From Aquanectria penicillioides (Eukaryota; Ascomycota; Sordariomycetes; Hypocreales; Nectriaceae), in the NCBI GenBank assembly GCA_003415625.1, contig PYIU01000004.1, forward strand, positions 2,294,001-2,358,000: a stretch of 64,000 nucleotides of DNA. The letters are read 5' to 3'. This document shows, piece after piece, positions 20,154-31,840 of the stretch. The position numbers were made by a program, and so were the translations under genes. Every line of letters starts with the position of its first letter. Within the stretch, counting starts at the first letter, position 1. The notes under the pieces are model-generated. The model saw only the letters and a program-made list of their open reading frames with translations. It was not told the origin of the DNA and made no database searches.

Positions 20154-21473
20154 ATGCTCGTCGCCAAACGTATAACGAGGCCCAAGCTGGTCTTGACGAA
20201 ACGATGACAAGGGCGCAAATCGAAAATCTGAAGATCAAAGGGCATATCTTGAGGGAATTCATTTAACGGAATCACAGCATAGAATTGTTTGAAAGGAAAG
20301 GAGATTATATTGTCTTGTTGGACGAAGCACTGTTGATGATGAATACTCACAACACGCATGTTGGAAACATTACGGAGTTTGAAGCAAATCATGTCGGATA
20401 CCACCCATGTAAACCTTTGATGTATTGGTTTTTAATTTTTACGTCTCCTTTCTTGGGCGGTTACTCTCGCTTTTTGTGCGTTCCCCATGCTAACGATACA
20501 ACCATGTGGGAAGCACGTGTCCAACTCTTTTTCTGGAAGGTTTATGTGAATTGGATGGGTCAACTTACGGGTATCTTTGAGAGTCAAGAAGGGGAGAGAT
20601 GTTACCGTTGCGTTTTTGTGCGTGACTGACAACCCCGCGGGACAATAGTTTGATTCTGTATACGAGAATGATAACCAATGGCTGGGGCCGAGTCTGTTGC
20701 AAGATATATATATAGATCGCTTGTCCAGGGTTACTTGGGGAAGACGGGAGCAATGACATGATGACATGACAACGGCTTCAAGTTTGAATTCACATTCAGC
20801 TCGCCCCAGTTGCTGCAAAATCCCAAAATGTATACTTCAGGTATATATAGATATTACACAAAAGATATCAGCGGTCTCGGGTCCCGTTGATGCCATCCTT
20901 CCAGATCCAATTCGACAAGCCAGGCACTCCCCATTCCATTTCAATTCCAGGAATTCATCCACCAACGCAAACATCTCCAGTGTTCCTACGCCGCCTAAAC
21001 TCCATCCTCGAAGAGATTTCTTCAACAAAAAACTGTGGTTTGTACTCTTTTCTTTTGTTTCTGGGTTTTGCTGTGTCCCACGTACATCCTAGTTCTTTCT
21101 ATAGTACTCCTGTCATTTGCAGATGACTCAAATTGTCCTCCAACATCGTCGAATACCGCTCCTACGAGGAGCAATACTCAACAAGCCAATTATTTCAAAG
21201 CTGAAGCCAGCCATATCATGGAGCTTTGCCGATATTTCTCAGAAAAGCAAACTCCAGAAAATCCATCCAAGGTGCAGACTCCTGCTTTGACGTTTTGTTG
21301 ATTTATGATAAATCGCAAGTTTCATTGATCGGTCGTATATTGTGCTGTGAATTACAAAGTTTGATTGGTTGCGAGGGGATTCGGAATGGATCTCGTACGA
21401 GATTCAGGTGAGCCGTGGTCAAGTAGAGTTGGCAGGTTCTTTGGCCGCGACGAGGTAGTTTGTTGTAAACTTC
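20154..21473. other. intergenic, between convergent genes
   Basis: This holds the 3' flanks of the gene ending at 20153 and of the convergent GDT1 gene. It is AT-richer than the coding parts, with only short open frames such as 20285-20629 that lack domains. I see no gene. Confidence 0.65.
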
Positions 21474-23174
21474 TCAGCTGTACAGGGCCTCGAGGAAGTA
21501 AATGAAGCCAAAGAGGAGGAATGAAGCAGCACCACCAACGGTAACTATTGTACGTTAGCTGATAAAACTCAAATGGTTTGAATCTGGAATACTCACCAAC
21601 TTTAAGGCTGACACGGCCAGCGATAGCTCGGCCGCCAATGACAGCAATGCTAGTGCAAAGTAGATGACCAACAGTGGCACCCAGGGTAACCCACCAATAA
21701 TCCTGACCGGCAGCCATGGCGACAGTGGCGATCTGACTTCGGTCTCCCCACTCGCCGAGGAAAGTCATGGCGAAAGTTTGGACCCAGGCGGGGCTCAGCA
21801 GAAGCGAGAACAAATTGCCAGCACCGTGGAGGAAACCTGAAATTGCGCCGGAGCCGCTGTGAGAGCCCCTGACAGGAGACTGGGAAGGAGATCGAGGAGG
21901 GGAAATCAATCGGTTATTGGTTCGCGACCTTCTGCCGTTGAGGCCCATCTCGAGAGCGTAGCCGTCTACTTCATCGCCTCGCTTGCGTCCCATCTCCTTC
22001 TCCTTTTCAGCTAGCTCCTGCTCAACCTCATGCATTTCCGCGGAAACACCCTCATTAGGGTCCATCTGAAGACCTTCTCGCATCAGTTTAGCTCCGAAGA
22101 CGAAAAAGAGAAGAGCAGCAAGAAAGCTCGTGAGGCGCTTTGGGATCAGAGCAGGAACAGCATGACCCATGACAGCGGATAAAATGGTCATGACGACCAA
22201 GGCACCACCGGCAGCGGTAAACACAACCATGCGATCATGTTTCATAGCCATGAGCGCAGCTACCAAGAAGGTCTTGTCACCAATCTCGGAGAAGATGATC
22301 ATAGTAAAGGAAAGAATGAACGAGTGGAACGGCTGGATGATGCCCTCCTCATCGTGGCCATCCACAACCTTGCCAGTCGATGATGTTCCCTTGTTCACAT
22401 CGAGATGGTTCTTGTTGGCGGAATCGGGAACAGGGGGCGCTTTTTCGACGGGTCTATCGGGAAGGTCCTTGGGTTTCTATATGAGTATCAATAATCAGGG
22501 ATGGTGGAACGAGCGAAAGAAGTTGGGTAACTTACGTCCAAGCCAGTGTAATCTGCATCTATCCCTTTCTCGGAAGACTTGGTAGTGTCTTTCTCTTTCT
22601 CCTTATCCGTGAGATCCTTAATGGGTTTTGTTTCCTTGGTCTCCTTGGCGGTTTGGATCTTCTTCTCCTCACTGTGAGGTAGAGGGGGCTGCTCCTTTGG
22701 GGGCGGAGGCTGGGTGACAAGCTTCTCGCCCGTACGGTCTTCTTCAGCCTTCTTGGCCTTGGACTTTTCAGTCATGCCTCCCTCGAGTCCTGTCTTTCCG
22801 CCTGCAGCGTAGTCGCGATTCTTATCGAACATTACTCCATCATTTGTCTTGGGGATTCTCTTCCCATCAATCATGGTCGGGTCTTCGGGTCGGCCCTCGA
22901 GAGGAGGCAAACCCTTTTGCTTGGTCTCGGACCCCCGGCTCGCGCTATCAGAGTCAACAAAGGGGCCGAGATGGGGTTTGCCATCCTTGCCATCGACAGG
23001 CGCGTCTTTGGTGGGAACGCCGTGTCGCTTGTTGGCACTTGGGGTTGACGCCGTGTCACCGGTATCCAAGGGTGCAACAGCACCAGTTCCGGCTTGAGGA
23101 TAGCTGGCTACGGCATTGGCAAGGACCGGGAGGAGGAGGAGGAGGAGCGACGAGTGTTTGGATTGAAGCTTCAT
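21474..23174 (-). CDS. GDT1: GDT1-family (UPF0016) Ca2+/Mn2+ transporter
   Basis: The model is complement(join(21474..21544, 21597..22476, 22536..23174)), 529 aa. The family exchanges Ca2+ or Mn2+ for H+ in the Golgi and supports glycosylation. Both signature motifs are present: EIGDKT near residue 278 and EWGDRS near residue 456, each in a three-helix hydrophobic half. The last exon is 71 nt and gives the final helix, ending FLEALYS. Residues 1-24 are a signal peptide. Residues 25-260 form a long charged, Pro/Lys/Glu-rich luminal or cytosolic extension, much longer than in yeast Gdt1; most of it is one exon. The loop between the halves is also Ser/Arg-rich. It is divergent from the TDP2-like gene, 1.07 kb away. 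Confidence 0.93.
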
Positions 23175-24246
23175 GATGGGCGATCGAGGTTCAGGAGGAA
23201 CAGGGGGTGTCGTTGGGTGGTGGGAAGATTCGTCAGAAAGAGTCGGAAGCCCGAATACTTTCTATCCGCGGTCGCGGCCGCTGGACGAGACGTCGGGTGG
23301 ATGCGATGAGTTGATGAAGGGTCGCGTGCGAGAGAATTCTCAAAGATTATGGGTGGATGACGAGTCGTGCCAGGAATGGGACAGAGGAGGGAAGCCCGTG
23401 ACCGCCGTCACAGAAAAAGAAAAAAACGGGTATGAAGTATAAGGGGGGAAGGAGAAAAGAATAGCGCAGAGGCCACAAGAGAAATAAAATACACGCAATG
23501 TAATACAGTGCCAAATGGCAAATTGTGAGGCCTCAACCAGCCGAGACGAGACGACACTAGACGAGAGAGATGAAGGATGAGTGAGGATTGGAATGGGTGG
23601 GATGGGATTGGATTGGACTTGACGAGGAGTGGATTTAGGGGCAGTTTGTCAGAGAAGGTGCCGCCGGCACTCCGCTCCGTACTCGTACTTGCCAACTCTA
23701 TAAACGCGCTGGGGATGTCGTGTATCCAGCCCTTGAGGGAGCCAGTCGAGGGAAAGAGCGTTACAGAACAACACTACAAGGAAACAGGGGTAGTTTGAGC
23801 CATCACAAGAAGGAAGCGACCGGTGATCAGATCAAGTTGGGAGAACGAGTACCCCATTTATCATTCGTGTCACGACTACGGCATCAAGACCGAACTTGTC
23901 ATGTACGCGCCAGCCTTGTGTCAAGCGCACCTTCCCCTTCCCAGGATCGGCGTCTCTGATCCAAGCTGTCGGACTGGTCTGTGGCGACGTGGCCCCAGCA
24001 AGCTTCGCCTGCGACTGCTTATGAGCGCAAGCCACAAGCTCGACCCTTCGCGCCACAATACCGGGGTTCCATCCGTTCGCTCATTTGCGTTGTTGCTATT
24101 TTTACCTGCCTAGTCCTTCAATTAAGCAGGGAGGTGCTCAGTCCAGAAAATTGCACCAAGGACCGGTAGCACGACGCATCTGCTTCAAGGCAGCTACTGC
24201 AACCTTCAACGGTCGAGTTCAATTATACGCACGTGCTGAACCGGCC
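23175..24246. other. divergent intergenic region of GDT1 and TDP2-like genes
   Basis: About 1.07 kb between two start codons on opposite strands. GA-rich next to GDT1, with a CTCCGTAC element near 23674. The open frames here are short and unsupported. It is presumably a shared promoter region. Confidence 0.6.
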
Positions 24247-25263
24247 ATGGTGTTCTCTCTGGCGCCCCTCTGCAGGCGATTTCTATCTTGGACACGCAAT
24301 AGTGTTCCATCACCTCCAGAAGGACCGGCAGCTTCCCCCATTTTTCAGGCCTGGTACGAATATATCCCATTAGCCCAAGGATGGTTGCCAATCAAGCCCA
24401 GCAGCCCCATTGCAGGGTCACAGTCACCCATGCCTAATTCCGATCTGATTATCACGACCTGGAATGTTGATGCGGCTTCACCCCTTCCACGATCCCGTGT
24501 CTCGGCTCTTTTCTCTCACATTCTCAGTCACACGCCCAATTCCGATATCATTTTCCTTCAGGAAGTCTCCCGGCCTGCACTAGCAGCCCTCTCACAAGAC
24601 CCTAGAGTTCGCCAGCACTGGCTCTCTAGCGAAGCTGATGAATTAAGCTGGAAGGGCCAGCAATTCGCAACCATGACACTTCTTTCCAAGTCTCAATTCG
24701 GAAATCTCGACAACCCGTCAGATCGAGCAACACTCGGCCTTGGGCCGGTGTGGAGGGTCAAGTATCCAAGTCACTTCGGACGAGATGCACTCTGCTGCGA
24801 TGTCCTTGTACCTTGGGTAAACTCAGTTGAGACCTCACGTCTTAGACTCATAAATGTTCATCTTGATTCTCTTCCAATTCAACCGTCTCATCGACCCCAT
24901 CAATTATCAATACTTAGATCCATTTTAAATAGTGCTGGTCATGGCCTCGTCGCAGGCGACTTCAACCCTGTCCTACCGGAAGACGACACTCTGGTAGAAG
25001 AAAACGAGCTAATTGACGCTTGGACGCAATGCCACCCCCATGATCCTGGGTTCACCTGGGGGCTCGATGGCCAAAAACCATTCCCTCCAAAGCGACTCGA
25101 CAAAATAGCTGTAGTTGGGCTGGAACCAACGGAAATAGTAGTACTTCACCCTGAAATATTAACCGATTCGGAAAGCATTCGTGCCCACGGCGAGGACTTT
25201 TATGGAGGCGTGGCATGGAGTGATCACTGTGGCTTAAGATGTTCCATTAGGTACACACGGTAA
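24247..25263 (+). CDS. TDP2-like endonuclease/exonuclease/phosphatase protein
   Basis: A single exon of 338 aa. It has the ordered motifs of the Mg2+-dependent EEP fold: TTWNVD near residue 71, DIIFLQEV near 105, INVHLDSLP, the catalytic GDFN near 240 and SDHCGLRC near 327. The combination of TWN, LQE, GDxN and SDH(W/C)GL matches TDP2, which removes 5'-tyrosyl (topoisomerase II) adducts from DNA. Other EEP members would differ in these motifs, so TDP2-like is the best call but substrate is inferred. The start at 24247 leaves a 65-residue N-terminus; the frame stays open upstream to 24085 but without a clear reason to extend. Confidence 0.85.
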   Translation: MVFSLAPLCRRFLSWTRNSVPSPPEGPAASPIFQAWYEYIPLAQGWLPIKPSSPIAGSQSPMPNSDLIITTWNVDAASPLPRSRVSALFSHILSHTPNSDIIFLQEVSRPALAALSQDPRVRQHWLSSEADELSWKGQQFATMTLLSKSQFGNLDNPSDRATLGLGPVWRVKYPSHFGRDALCCDVLVPWVNSVETSRLRLINVHLDSLPIQPSHRPHQLSILRSILNSAGHGLVAGDFNPVLPEDDTLVEENELIDAWTQCHPHDPGFTWGLDGQKPFPPKRLDKIAVVGLEPTEIVVLHPEILTDSESIRAHGEDFYGGVAWSDHCGLRCSIRYTR

Positions 25264-26003
25264 TCCGATGACGGCCCAGTTCAAGACCAGTCTGCTTGAT
25301 TGGTAACACATAAACTGTCAAGGTGTCAATATTGTGTATATGTATCATACAGCAGCGAACATGTGCATTTGGGTTCAAATGGCTTGTCGAGGCACGGAAA
25401 GAAACTCTACACTTGCCAGTTCTACTTCGCTCATGTCTCCTTGTGTAATCGACCCAAGTGTGGAGGTGCCTCATCCCGGGTTTGGCAGAAAGAAGGTCTG
25501 AGTGGAATCAAGGGCAACCATAATTATGAAAGGAATATGTCCAATTTAGGCAGCAAGGCGATGGCACCCAGTACTCCATTTAGATATGCCACCAAAAAAT
25601 GGGACTAACTTGCTTAACTCCGTGGTGTTGTGTCGACGCTCCAGGGTAACTCTCTCAGCACATGGTATCTAATCTCCGCCCGCTAATGTCGTCACAAGCT
25701 CCGGAGCTCCCCCATGCACCTTGCCCACACCTTCATTCCTCAAAGCCTACTCATCACATCTCACGTTTTTAGCATCATTATTCCATCAAGTATCTGTCAC
25801 TCCGTACTTTATTTAAACATTCTATCATCGCTCCACCATCCTATAACCACAGTCTTACCAGGCTCAGCTTCCTCGTTTGATCCGCAGGTAGTCGGTCCAA
25901 ACAGCTTCCCCTCCTTCTAGTGCCGCTTAGCAAGCATCACTGTGGCCTACAGTCCCGCCACCTCCGTTCATCACTGCCACAAACATCCTCAACCACATGC
26001 ATC
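25264..26003. other. intergenic, leader of the WD40 gene
   Basis: No gene seen. ACTCCGTAC occurs at 25798-25806, and a pyrimidine-rich stretch at 25880-26000 leads into the next start. The 102-codon frame at 25300-25608 has no recognisable feature. Confidence 0.6.
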
Positions 26004-28201
26004 ATGGATCCGCCCGATACCGGGAGGGGCTCAGACTCACAATCTTCAAATCATGACCACAGCGACAACGAAGATCAGGAGCGACTTGGTGGCCGGACCT
26101 CATCTGGTGCCCCTGCTTGGTTCTATGGATTAGATAATGACGGTGGCGTCGACGACGACGACGACGATAATGATGACCCGGACTACCGAGACGAGCCGGA
26201 TGAATCTGATGAGTTCCATGGTAAGTAAAAACTTATTTCCCGTAGTTGATGTCCATTCTAACGATCCCCATAGACGTGGATGGCGGACTTGAATTTGAGG
26301 TCATTCAGAATGAGGACGAGGACGAGGACGAGGATGATGAAGACGGAGACGATGATGGAAATGAAGAAGACGATGATGCAAGTGCTCAAAGGATCTTGAA
26401 TTTACTAAGAGGTAAACCATATGCCTTTGGCCTATCTGAATGGACCGAGGACTGACATGTGCATCAAGTCGGCGCTAGAACCGGTAGGCTGACAAGAGGC
26501 CACCTGCTAGCCCTCATGCGTAACCCAGATCTCACGAATGTTTTATTCCAAGATGACCCAGAAGGCGATGCGGACTTTCTGCAATGGCCTCTTCAGAGGC
26601 GACGAACACCAAAAGACCCAAATCGCTTCCCAGAAGTCCCCAGCTTGGAGGGTACTAAGTTGATGCGGTCTGGGGTTTTCGGCGCGAACGATTACAATCT
26701 CCGAGCGAAAAAGCACCTCGCCCAACGCATGTTAGAACGTGAACTAGGTATCGGAAACCGAGAAGATCGGAGAAGAAATGGGGATTTGGTCACCCAGGTA
26801 CGATACCTACAGCTAGGTGCCAGATTTTCGACGCCGTAACTAACCTTCCCTGCATAGAGCCTGCTCCCGCGCAGCAGGGCTGAACAAATTATTCACTATG
26901 AAGACCCTGTCTACTCTGGTCAGTTCTCGGATGATGGAAACTTTTTTTTCGCTTGCTCCCAAGACTTCAAAGTTCGCATGTATGACACCTCGAACCCGTA
27001 CAACTGGGAGCACTACAAAACCGTCACTTACCCCTGGGGCCAGTGGACGCTCACGGATGCATCCCTGAGCCCCGATAACAAATGGCTCGCCTACACGTCT
27101 ATCCAGCCCATGGTATCTATAGCCCCGACAGACCCGAATGATACGGGAGACCCCTATACGCTGGATTTGGATGATGGAGTTCGTCGTGGTAATCTCCGTC
27201 GGACCTCCTTTGGTATTTGGTCAATCCGCTTTTCGGGGGACGGAAGGGAACTAGTTGCGGGAACGAGCTCGGCGTCGATTGTAGTCTATGATATTGAGTC
27301 TCGAACCGTACTGCATCATGTTCAGGGCCACGAAGATGATGTCAACGCCGTATGCTTTGCCGACAAGATGTCCCCACACATTCTCTACTCCGGATCCGAC
27401 GATACTACCATCAAAGTGTGGGATCGTCGAAGCATGGGTGATAGCAGAGAGGCCGGCGCCTTTGTTGGGCATATTGAAGGATTAACATACATTGACAGCA
27501 AGGGTGACGGACGGTATATTCTCAGCAACGGCAAAGACCAAACCATGAAGTTGTGGGATCTCCGCATGGCCATGTCAACAAGTCGATTCCTGGAGCTCGA
27601 TCCCACACGACATAGGGGTCTCACCGGTTTTGACTACCGCGGTGGTTCATACGATGATGAGGACTGGGATCCCCATCCGAACGACAATTCTCTGGTGACG
27701 TTCCGGGGCCACAAGGTGCTACGTACGCTCATCAGATGCCATTTCTCGCCCCCAAACGCCACCAATTCCAGATATGTCTACTCTGGAAGCACTGATGGAA
27801 CAGTGTACATTTACAACTTGGATGCCACTATTGCCGGAATTATTGATGTCAAAAAGGCAACGATGGGAACCAGGCCAGTCGATCACCGATCCCGGTTCTA
27901 TCACTTCGATGAGACCCCCGGCTGGGGAACCTGTGTTCGTGATGCTAGCTGGCACCCCAATGCGCCTCTGCTCGTTGGTAAGTACACTGTTACCGAATTT
28001 CACTGAATATTGACAATGCGCGTTACTGACACTTGAACAGCATCTGCCTGGAATGGTTATAACATGGCCCGGGGCACATGTACCCTGCACTCGTTCAATG
28101 AATCGGTCGATGACGAAGGAGAGCCGCCAATGGGCCGCAGTTACAATGATGTCGTCGAAACGGAAACCCAGTTCACCCAATCAGTGTACATGGCGCATTG
28201 A
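26004..28201 (+). CDS. WD40-repeat protein, DCAF11/LEC14B-like
   Basis: The model is join(26004..26220, 26274..26411, 26469..26797, 26858..27977, 28041..28201), 654 aa. The N-terminus carries long Asp/Glu runs. WD40 repeats follow from about residue 240: SGSDDTTIKVWDRR and SNGKDQTMKLWDLR are clear blade ends carrying the WDxR box. The SLVTFRGHKVLRTLIRCHFS block and YVYSGSTDGTVYIYNL match the DCAF11/LEC14B family, substrate receptors of CUL4-DDB1 ubiquitin ligases. All four splice junctions keep frame. The DDB1 role is known for animal and plant relatives and inferred here. Confidence 0.92.
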
Positions 28202-28541
28202 AGATTGTTGCAGAAATGATGTTGGATATTTGTACATTATCACCTCATCTAGTCGCTTGAGATAGGCGATTCCACCAAACAATTCGAAGATGACCTCTGG
28301 GCTTGATTAAGTGCACCGTCATCCCCATCCCCATCTCAAGCGCGATCCGAGCTGCTTTGAGAATTCCAGTGCAGTAAGATGTCGCGTTCCCACCATGATC
28401 CGTAACTCCGCCCCCCATTGTACTCAACAAAGTTTGAATATGCCATCGAAAAGAATGCAACGCGTCTTTGTGGGATGGCGTCGCTGATGGTACAATTCGC
28501 CGCCACCTTTTTCAGTTCTTCGCCTGTCATGCATATGTCGT
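28202..28541. other. intergenic, between convergent genes
   Basis: A 340-nt gap between the WD40 gene and SSS1, whose stops face each other. Nothing else is seen. Confidence 0.7.
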
Positions 28542-28896
28542 TTAGGCCACGAGGATACGGTTAAGGGGAAGGTGGACTGCAGAATGCGATGTTAGAGATG
28601 TGCTGTCGAGGAAGGATTCCATCTCGCGGTGCGAGGCGAGGGAGGGAGCGTACTCAGCTTGACAATGTAGCCGACAGCACCCATGATGAGGAAGCCAACG
28701 CCAACGGCCTGGCAGAGTCGCAGGAACTCCTTCTGGTCGGCTGTTATATGAGAGAATCAGTCAGCATTGTAGGCTATAGAAGGGACGCAGCATTTCTGGA
28801 AAGTGGCATACGTTTGGTGCAACGGCGGATGAACTGGACGCCATCCTTGGCGAACTCGGAGGGGACTTCGAGAAGCTCCTGAATCTGGTCGGACAT
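28542..28896 (-). CDS. SSS1: Sec61 gamma subunit of the ER translocon
   Basis: The model is complement(join(28542..28576, 28654..28740, 28812..28896)), 68 aa, the usual size of this tail-anchored protein. It clamps the Sec61 channel together for co-translational import. The conserved amphipathic region (FAKDGVQFIRRCTKPDQKEF) crosses the first junction. The single membrane helix is AVGVGFLIMGAVGYIVKL, followed by IHLPLNRILVA across the second junction. Most relatives end in a short Gly-rich tail after ILV; here the protein ends after ILVA. Because each exon is under 90 nt the gene is easy to miss. It is divergent from the RRM gene, 1.7 kb away. Confidence 0.95.
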
Positions 28897-29244
28897 GGTG
28901 AAGGTAGGTGAGCGTTGACTGGTTAAAGGAGCGAAGATGGGCAAAGGTCGATGGTGTCGCGTGTCGTGTGTCGTTGTGAGAAGAGGAAGAGAGAGGTTCG
29001 CAAAGGGGCTCTGGCAGATATGCGCTAATGAGAAGCTCCCCCCATGCGACGTGTTAACTAATAATTCCAATTGGGGAGGCCAGATTTCCGCAAAGGTGGC
29101 CCGGGGACGGGCCGGGTGTTGTTCCGGAACAGTGCCAGAAGGTGCCACAGTCTTGTGGACCCTGGCAAACCCTTGACAGGTACGTAGACCATATCGGCCA
29201 GCCACACCCGTCACTCAAGAATTGATACTGGGGAATTCATCACC

Positions 29245-29296
29245 AGCCACACTCAGCCACGAGAAAGCTACGAGAAAGCCACGAACAGCCACGAAC
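29245..29296. repeat. short GCCACGA-like repeats
   Basis: Five to six imperfect copies of AGCCAC or AGCCACGA within about 50 nt. Confidence 0.7.
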
Positions 29297-29590
29297 ATGT
29301 GAGAACAAAAACAGGCGCCGGCTCACCGCGACAATGCGGATCCCTGGACAATTGTCGCCAGCGCCAACGTGCCTCTGCTCCGTGCCGTCGCGTCTCTCAG
29401 AAGCAGGATACGACTGGTCCGTGCACCAGAACAGCCCCCCAGACCCAGAGCCTGGTCCCAGACGGCAAGGACGGAGAGACAAGTGCGGCTGGGCCCAGGC
29501 CCCAAAACTGGGTTTTGGCTTTTTTTTTTGGGCTTGAACCGCCTGTGACTGGCTACCAGGACGTGCTGTAGGTCCCGACCTTGGCAGGTA

Positions 29591-29606
29591 AGGTAGGTAC
29601 CTACCT
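29591..29606. repeat. 16-nt perfect palindrome, GGTA/TACC type
   Basis: AGGTAGGTACCTACCT is self-complementary and resembles the palindrome at 221-238. Confidence 0.75.
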
Positions 29607-30603
29607 ACCCTCTGGGACATTTTTTTCTTCGCTTGCGAAAGCTCCCCCCCAAAACTAGAACGCCGAACACCCAGAAGCCAAACAAGCTGCCGTGGCCGTG
29701 CCTGGTCAATTCTGCAACCTCCACCTCCACCTCCGTTTCCATTTCCGCTTCACAACTCCGTCTCTTGTCCTCTTGTCTCTGGCATCTCGCGCTTTACTTC
29801 CAGAGGCAAAAGACGAAGGCGACGCTCGTCTGCACACCTGCACGTGGCCCCTTCTGCGACGATTTTCCGGCTCTTTTTTTCTCTTCCGACCCCCCAGAGC
29901 CCTGACGTTCCCCCATCGGGAGCTCAGCCCCAGCTCTTTCTCTCCGGCTCGTTGCATTGCATCCTCCTGGGCAGAGCCGCCGCTCCCCGAGTTTCAAGCA
30001 CTTCCGAAAGACGCCTCAGACGACCACCTTGTGCGATTGACTTTGTCCGCAGCTCGACGTGCGCTCGTTTGCGACCCGTGCGATTTCCTCTCCGCCCGTT
30101 CACAGGTTTGCGACGACGAGAACTCGATCGATCGGCCGAGAGACAGCGTTCACCGAGTGGAAGTGGTTGGTTTCAACGGACCTGTGGTGACTGCACTGGG
30201 CTCGGTCCATCCCAGTCTTTGGCCTGTCACTTGAGAGCCTTTGTCCAGTTTACCCGCAGAGGCTGGACGTCGTCGAGGATTGCAAGCACAGAGCTTCGTC
30301 CTCAAGATTGGATCTTGCAAGTTCAAGGGCCTGTTTGTGTGGAGGTTATAGCAAAATTTCTCCCGATCCTGTTCACGAGGAGTGTACGTATATGCAAACT
30401 TCCTGTTCCTATTCCTGCCCTCTGGTATTGCGGGCTGGGGCCTCCTGTCGATGGAGTCATAAGTGGCTGATGATTGAGTACAAAGACCAGAGGACGACTC
30501 CTGTATCTCGCAAGACTAATATCACTTTTGGGTCAACGCCCCATCCTTATTCTTTCCTTCTCGCGCGTCACTCAATTGAGTCTCGTGCTCCAACACCATT
30601 ACC

Positions 30604-31840
30604 ATGGCCGAGGAAGATTTTGAGATCGATTTCTATGGCGACGCCAACAACGAGCAACACCAGGACGGACAACGTGATGACGGACATGACTATCAAGATG
30701 ACCAGCGACAGAATAACCACGACGACCAACGCATGGATGAGCAACAATCTCACGACGACCATGGCAATGATGGACATGACGATGGATCTGCTTCCCAGCA
30801 GGGGATCAAGAGAAAATCGGAAGAGGACGATCGGCCCGTCGACTCCAGTGCCACTACGGCCGTGATGATTTCCGAACTAAACTGGTGGACTACCGATGAC
30901 GATATCCGGGGGTGGGCCAGACAAGCCGAGTGTGAGGAGGAGTTGAAAGACATCACCTTCAGCGAGCACAAGGTCAACGGCAAGAGTAAAGGGTTAGCTC
31001 GAGCTCCATGTCCCCGACGCCACTTCGAGCCAAGCCAACTAACCCTGCGTCTAGACAAGCATATGTCGAGTTTTACTCCCCCCAAGCAGCTACTGCAACT
31101 AAGCACTGCATTGAGCAGATCCTAGCCGAGAGCCAAGGTAGCCTGAAGAAAGTTACCATGTCATACTGGAATCCATCCGTCAACCCCTTCAAGACCCTGC
31201 CTAAAGATGCACCGGCTCGGGGTAAGGACCAGAGCCGTACGCCAGGCGGTCCGTACAATGATCGCGGTAACAACATGGGCGGGAACTTTGGCGGCGGGTT
31301 CCGAGGGCGCGGAGGATACAACCGTGGTGGCATGCAGAGCAACTTCAACCGCAACTTCAACAACAATAACAACAACATGGGATTCAACAACAACATGGGC
31401 AGCGGCGGCGGTGGCGGCGGTGGATTCAACGGTCCTATGGGAGGAGGAGGAGGAGGAGGTGGCGGCGGCGGTAACTTTGGCTTCAACAACCGCGGCGGCA
31501 TGATGGGCGGCGGCATGCGCGGCGGTCCTGGAGGCATGCGAGGTGGTCGCGGAGGAGGCATGATGGGTATGAATCCCATGGGTGGCATGCCAATGGGTAT
31601 GCCTGGGAACATGGGCATGGGCATGATGGGGCCCAACGGAATGCCTGGTAAGTTGGATTCCCGCCCGTGGGCCTTATGTTTGGACAATTCTGATTATGCG
31701 CCTTTGATACTGACAACCATTTAGGTTTCCAAGGCATGCCTCCCAACTTCAACCCTGGGTTTGGCTTCAACCAGAACCAAGGCGGCGGCGGAGGCGACTG
31801 GGGTAACCCTCACGGAGCTAAGCGACCACGACCAGAATAG
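30604..31840 (+). CDS. CPSF6-like RRM protein (cleavage factor Im type)
   Basis: The model is join(30604..30992, 31055..31647, 31725..31840), 365 aa. Residues 1-85 are Asp/His/Gln-rich. One RRM follows at about 90-170: RNP2-like VMISELNWWTTDDDI and, across the first junction, RNP1-like KSKGQAYVEF. The LNWWTTDDD segment is characteristic of CPSF6/CPSF7, large subunits of the pre-mRNA 3'-end factor CFIm. The rest is Gly/Asn/Met/Arg-rich with RGG-like and GGM repeats and ends in a basic KRPRPE. Such tails often drive phase separation or RNA binding. RRM assignment is firm; the CFIm role is inferred. Confidence 0.92.

Larger units (their letters stand above)
28897..30603. other. 1.7 kb divergent intergenic region
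   Basis: This lies between the starts of SSS1 (minus) and the RRM gene (plus). GCCACGA-type short repeats run at about 29245-29296, a 16-nt perfect palindrome of GGTA/TACC units is at 29591-29606, and a long pyrimidine-rich leader covers about 29690-30600. Overlapping open frames at 29692-30234 and 29844-30470 are Arg/Pro/Ser-rich without domains, so neither is called. Confidence 0.6.

Noticed and set aside
31073..31687. 204-codon Pro-rich minus-strand frame
   Set aside because: Antisense shadow of the Gly-rich tail of the RRM gene.
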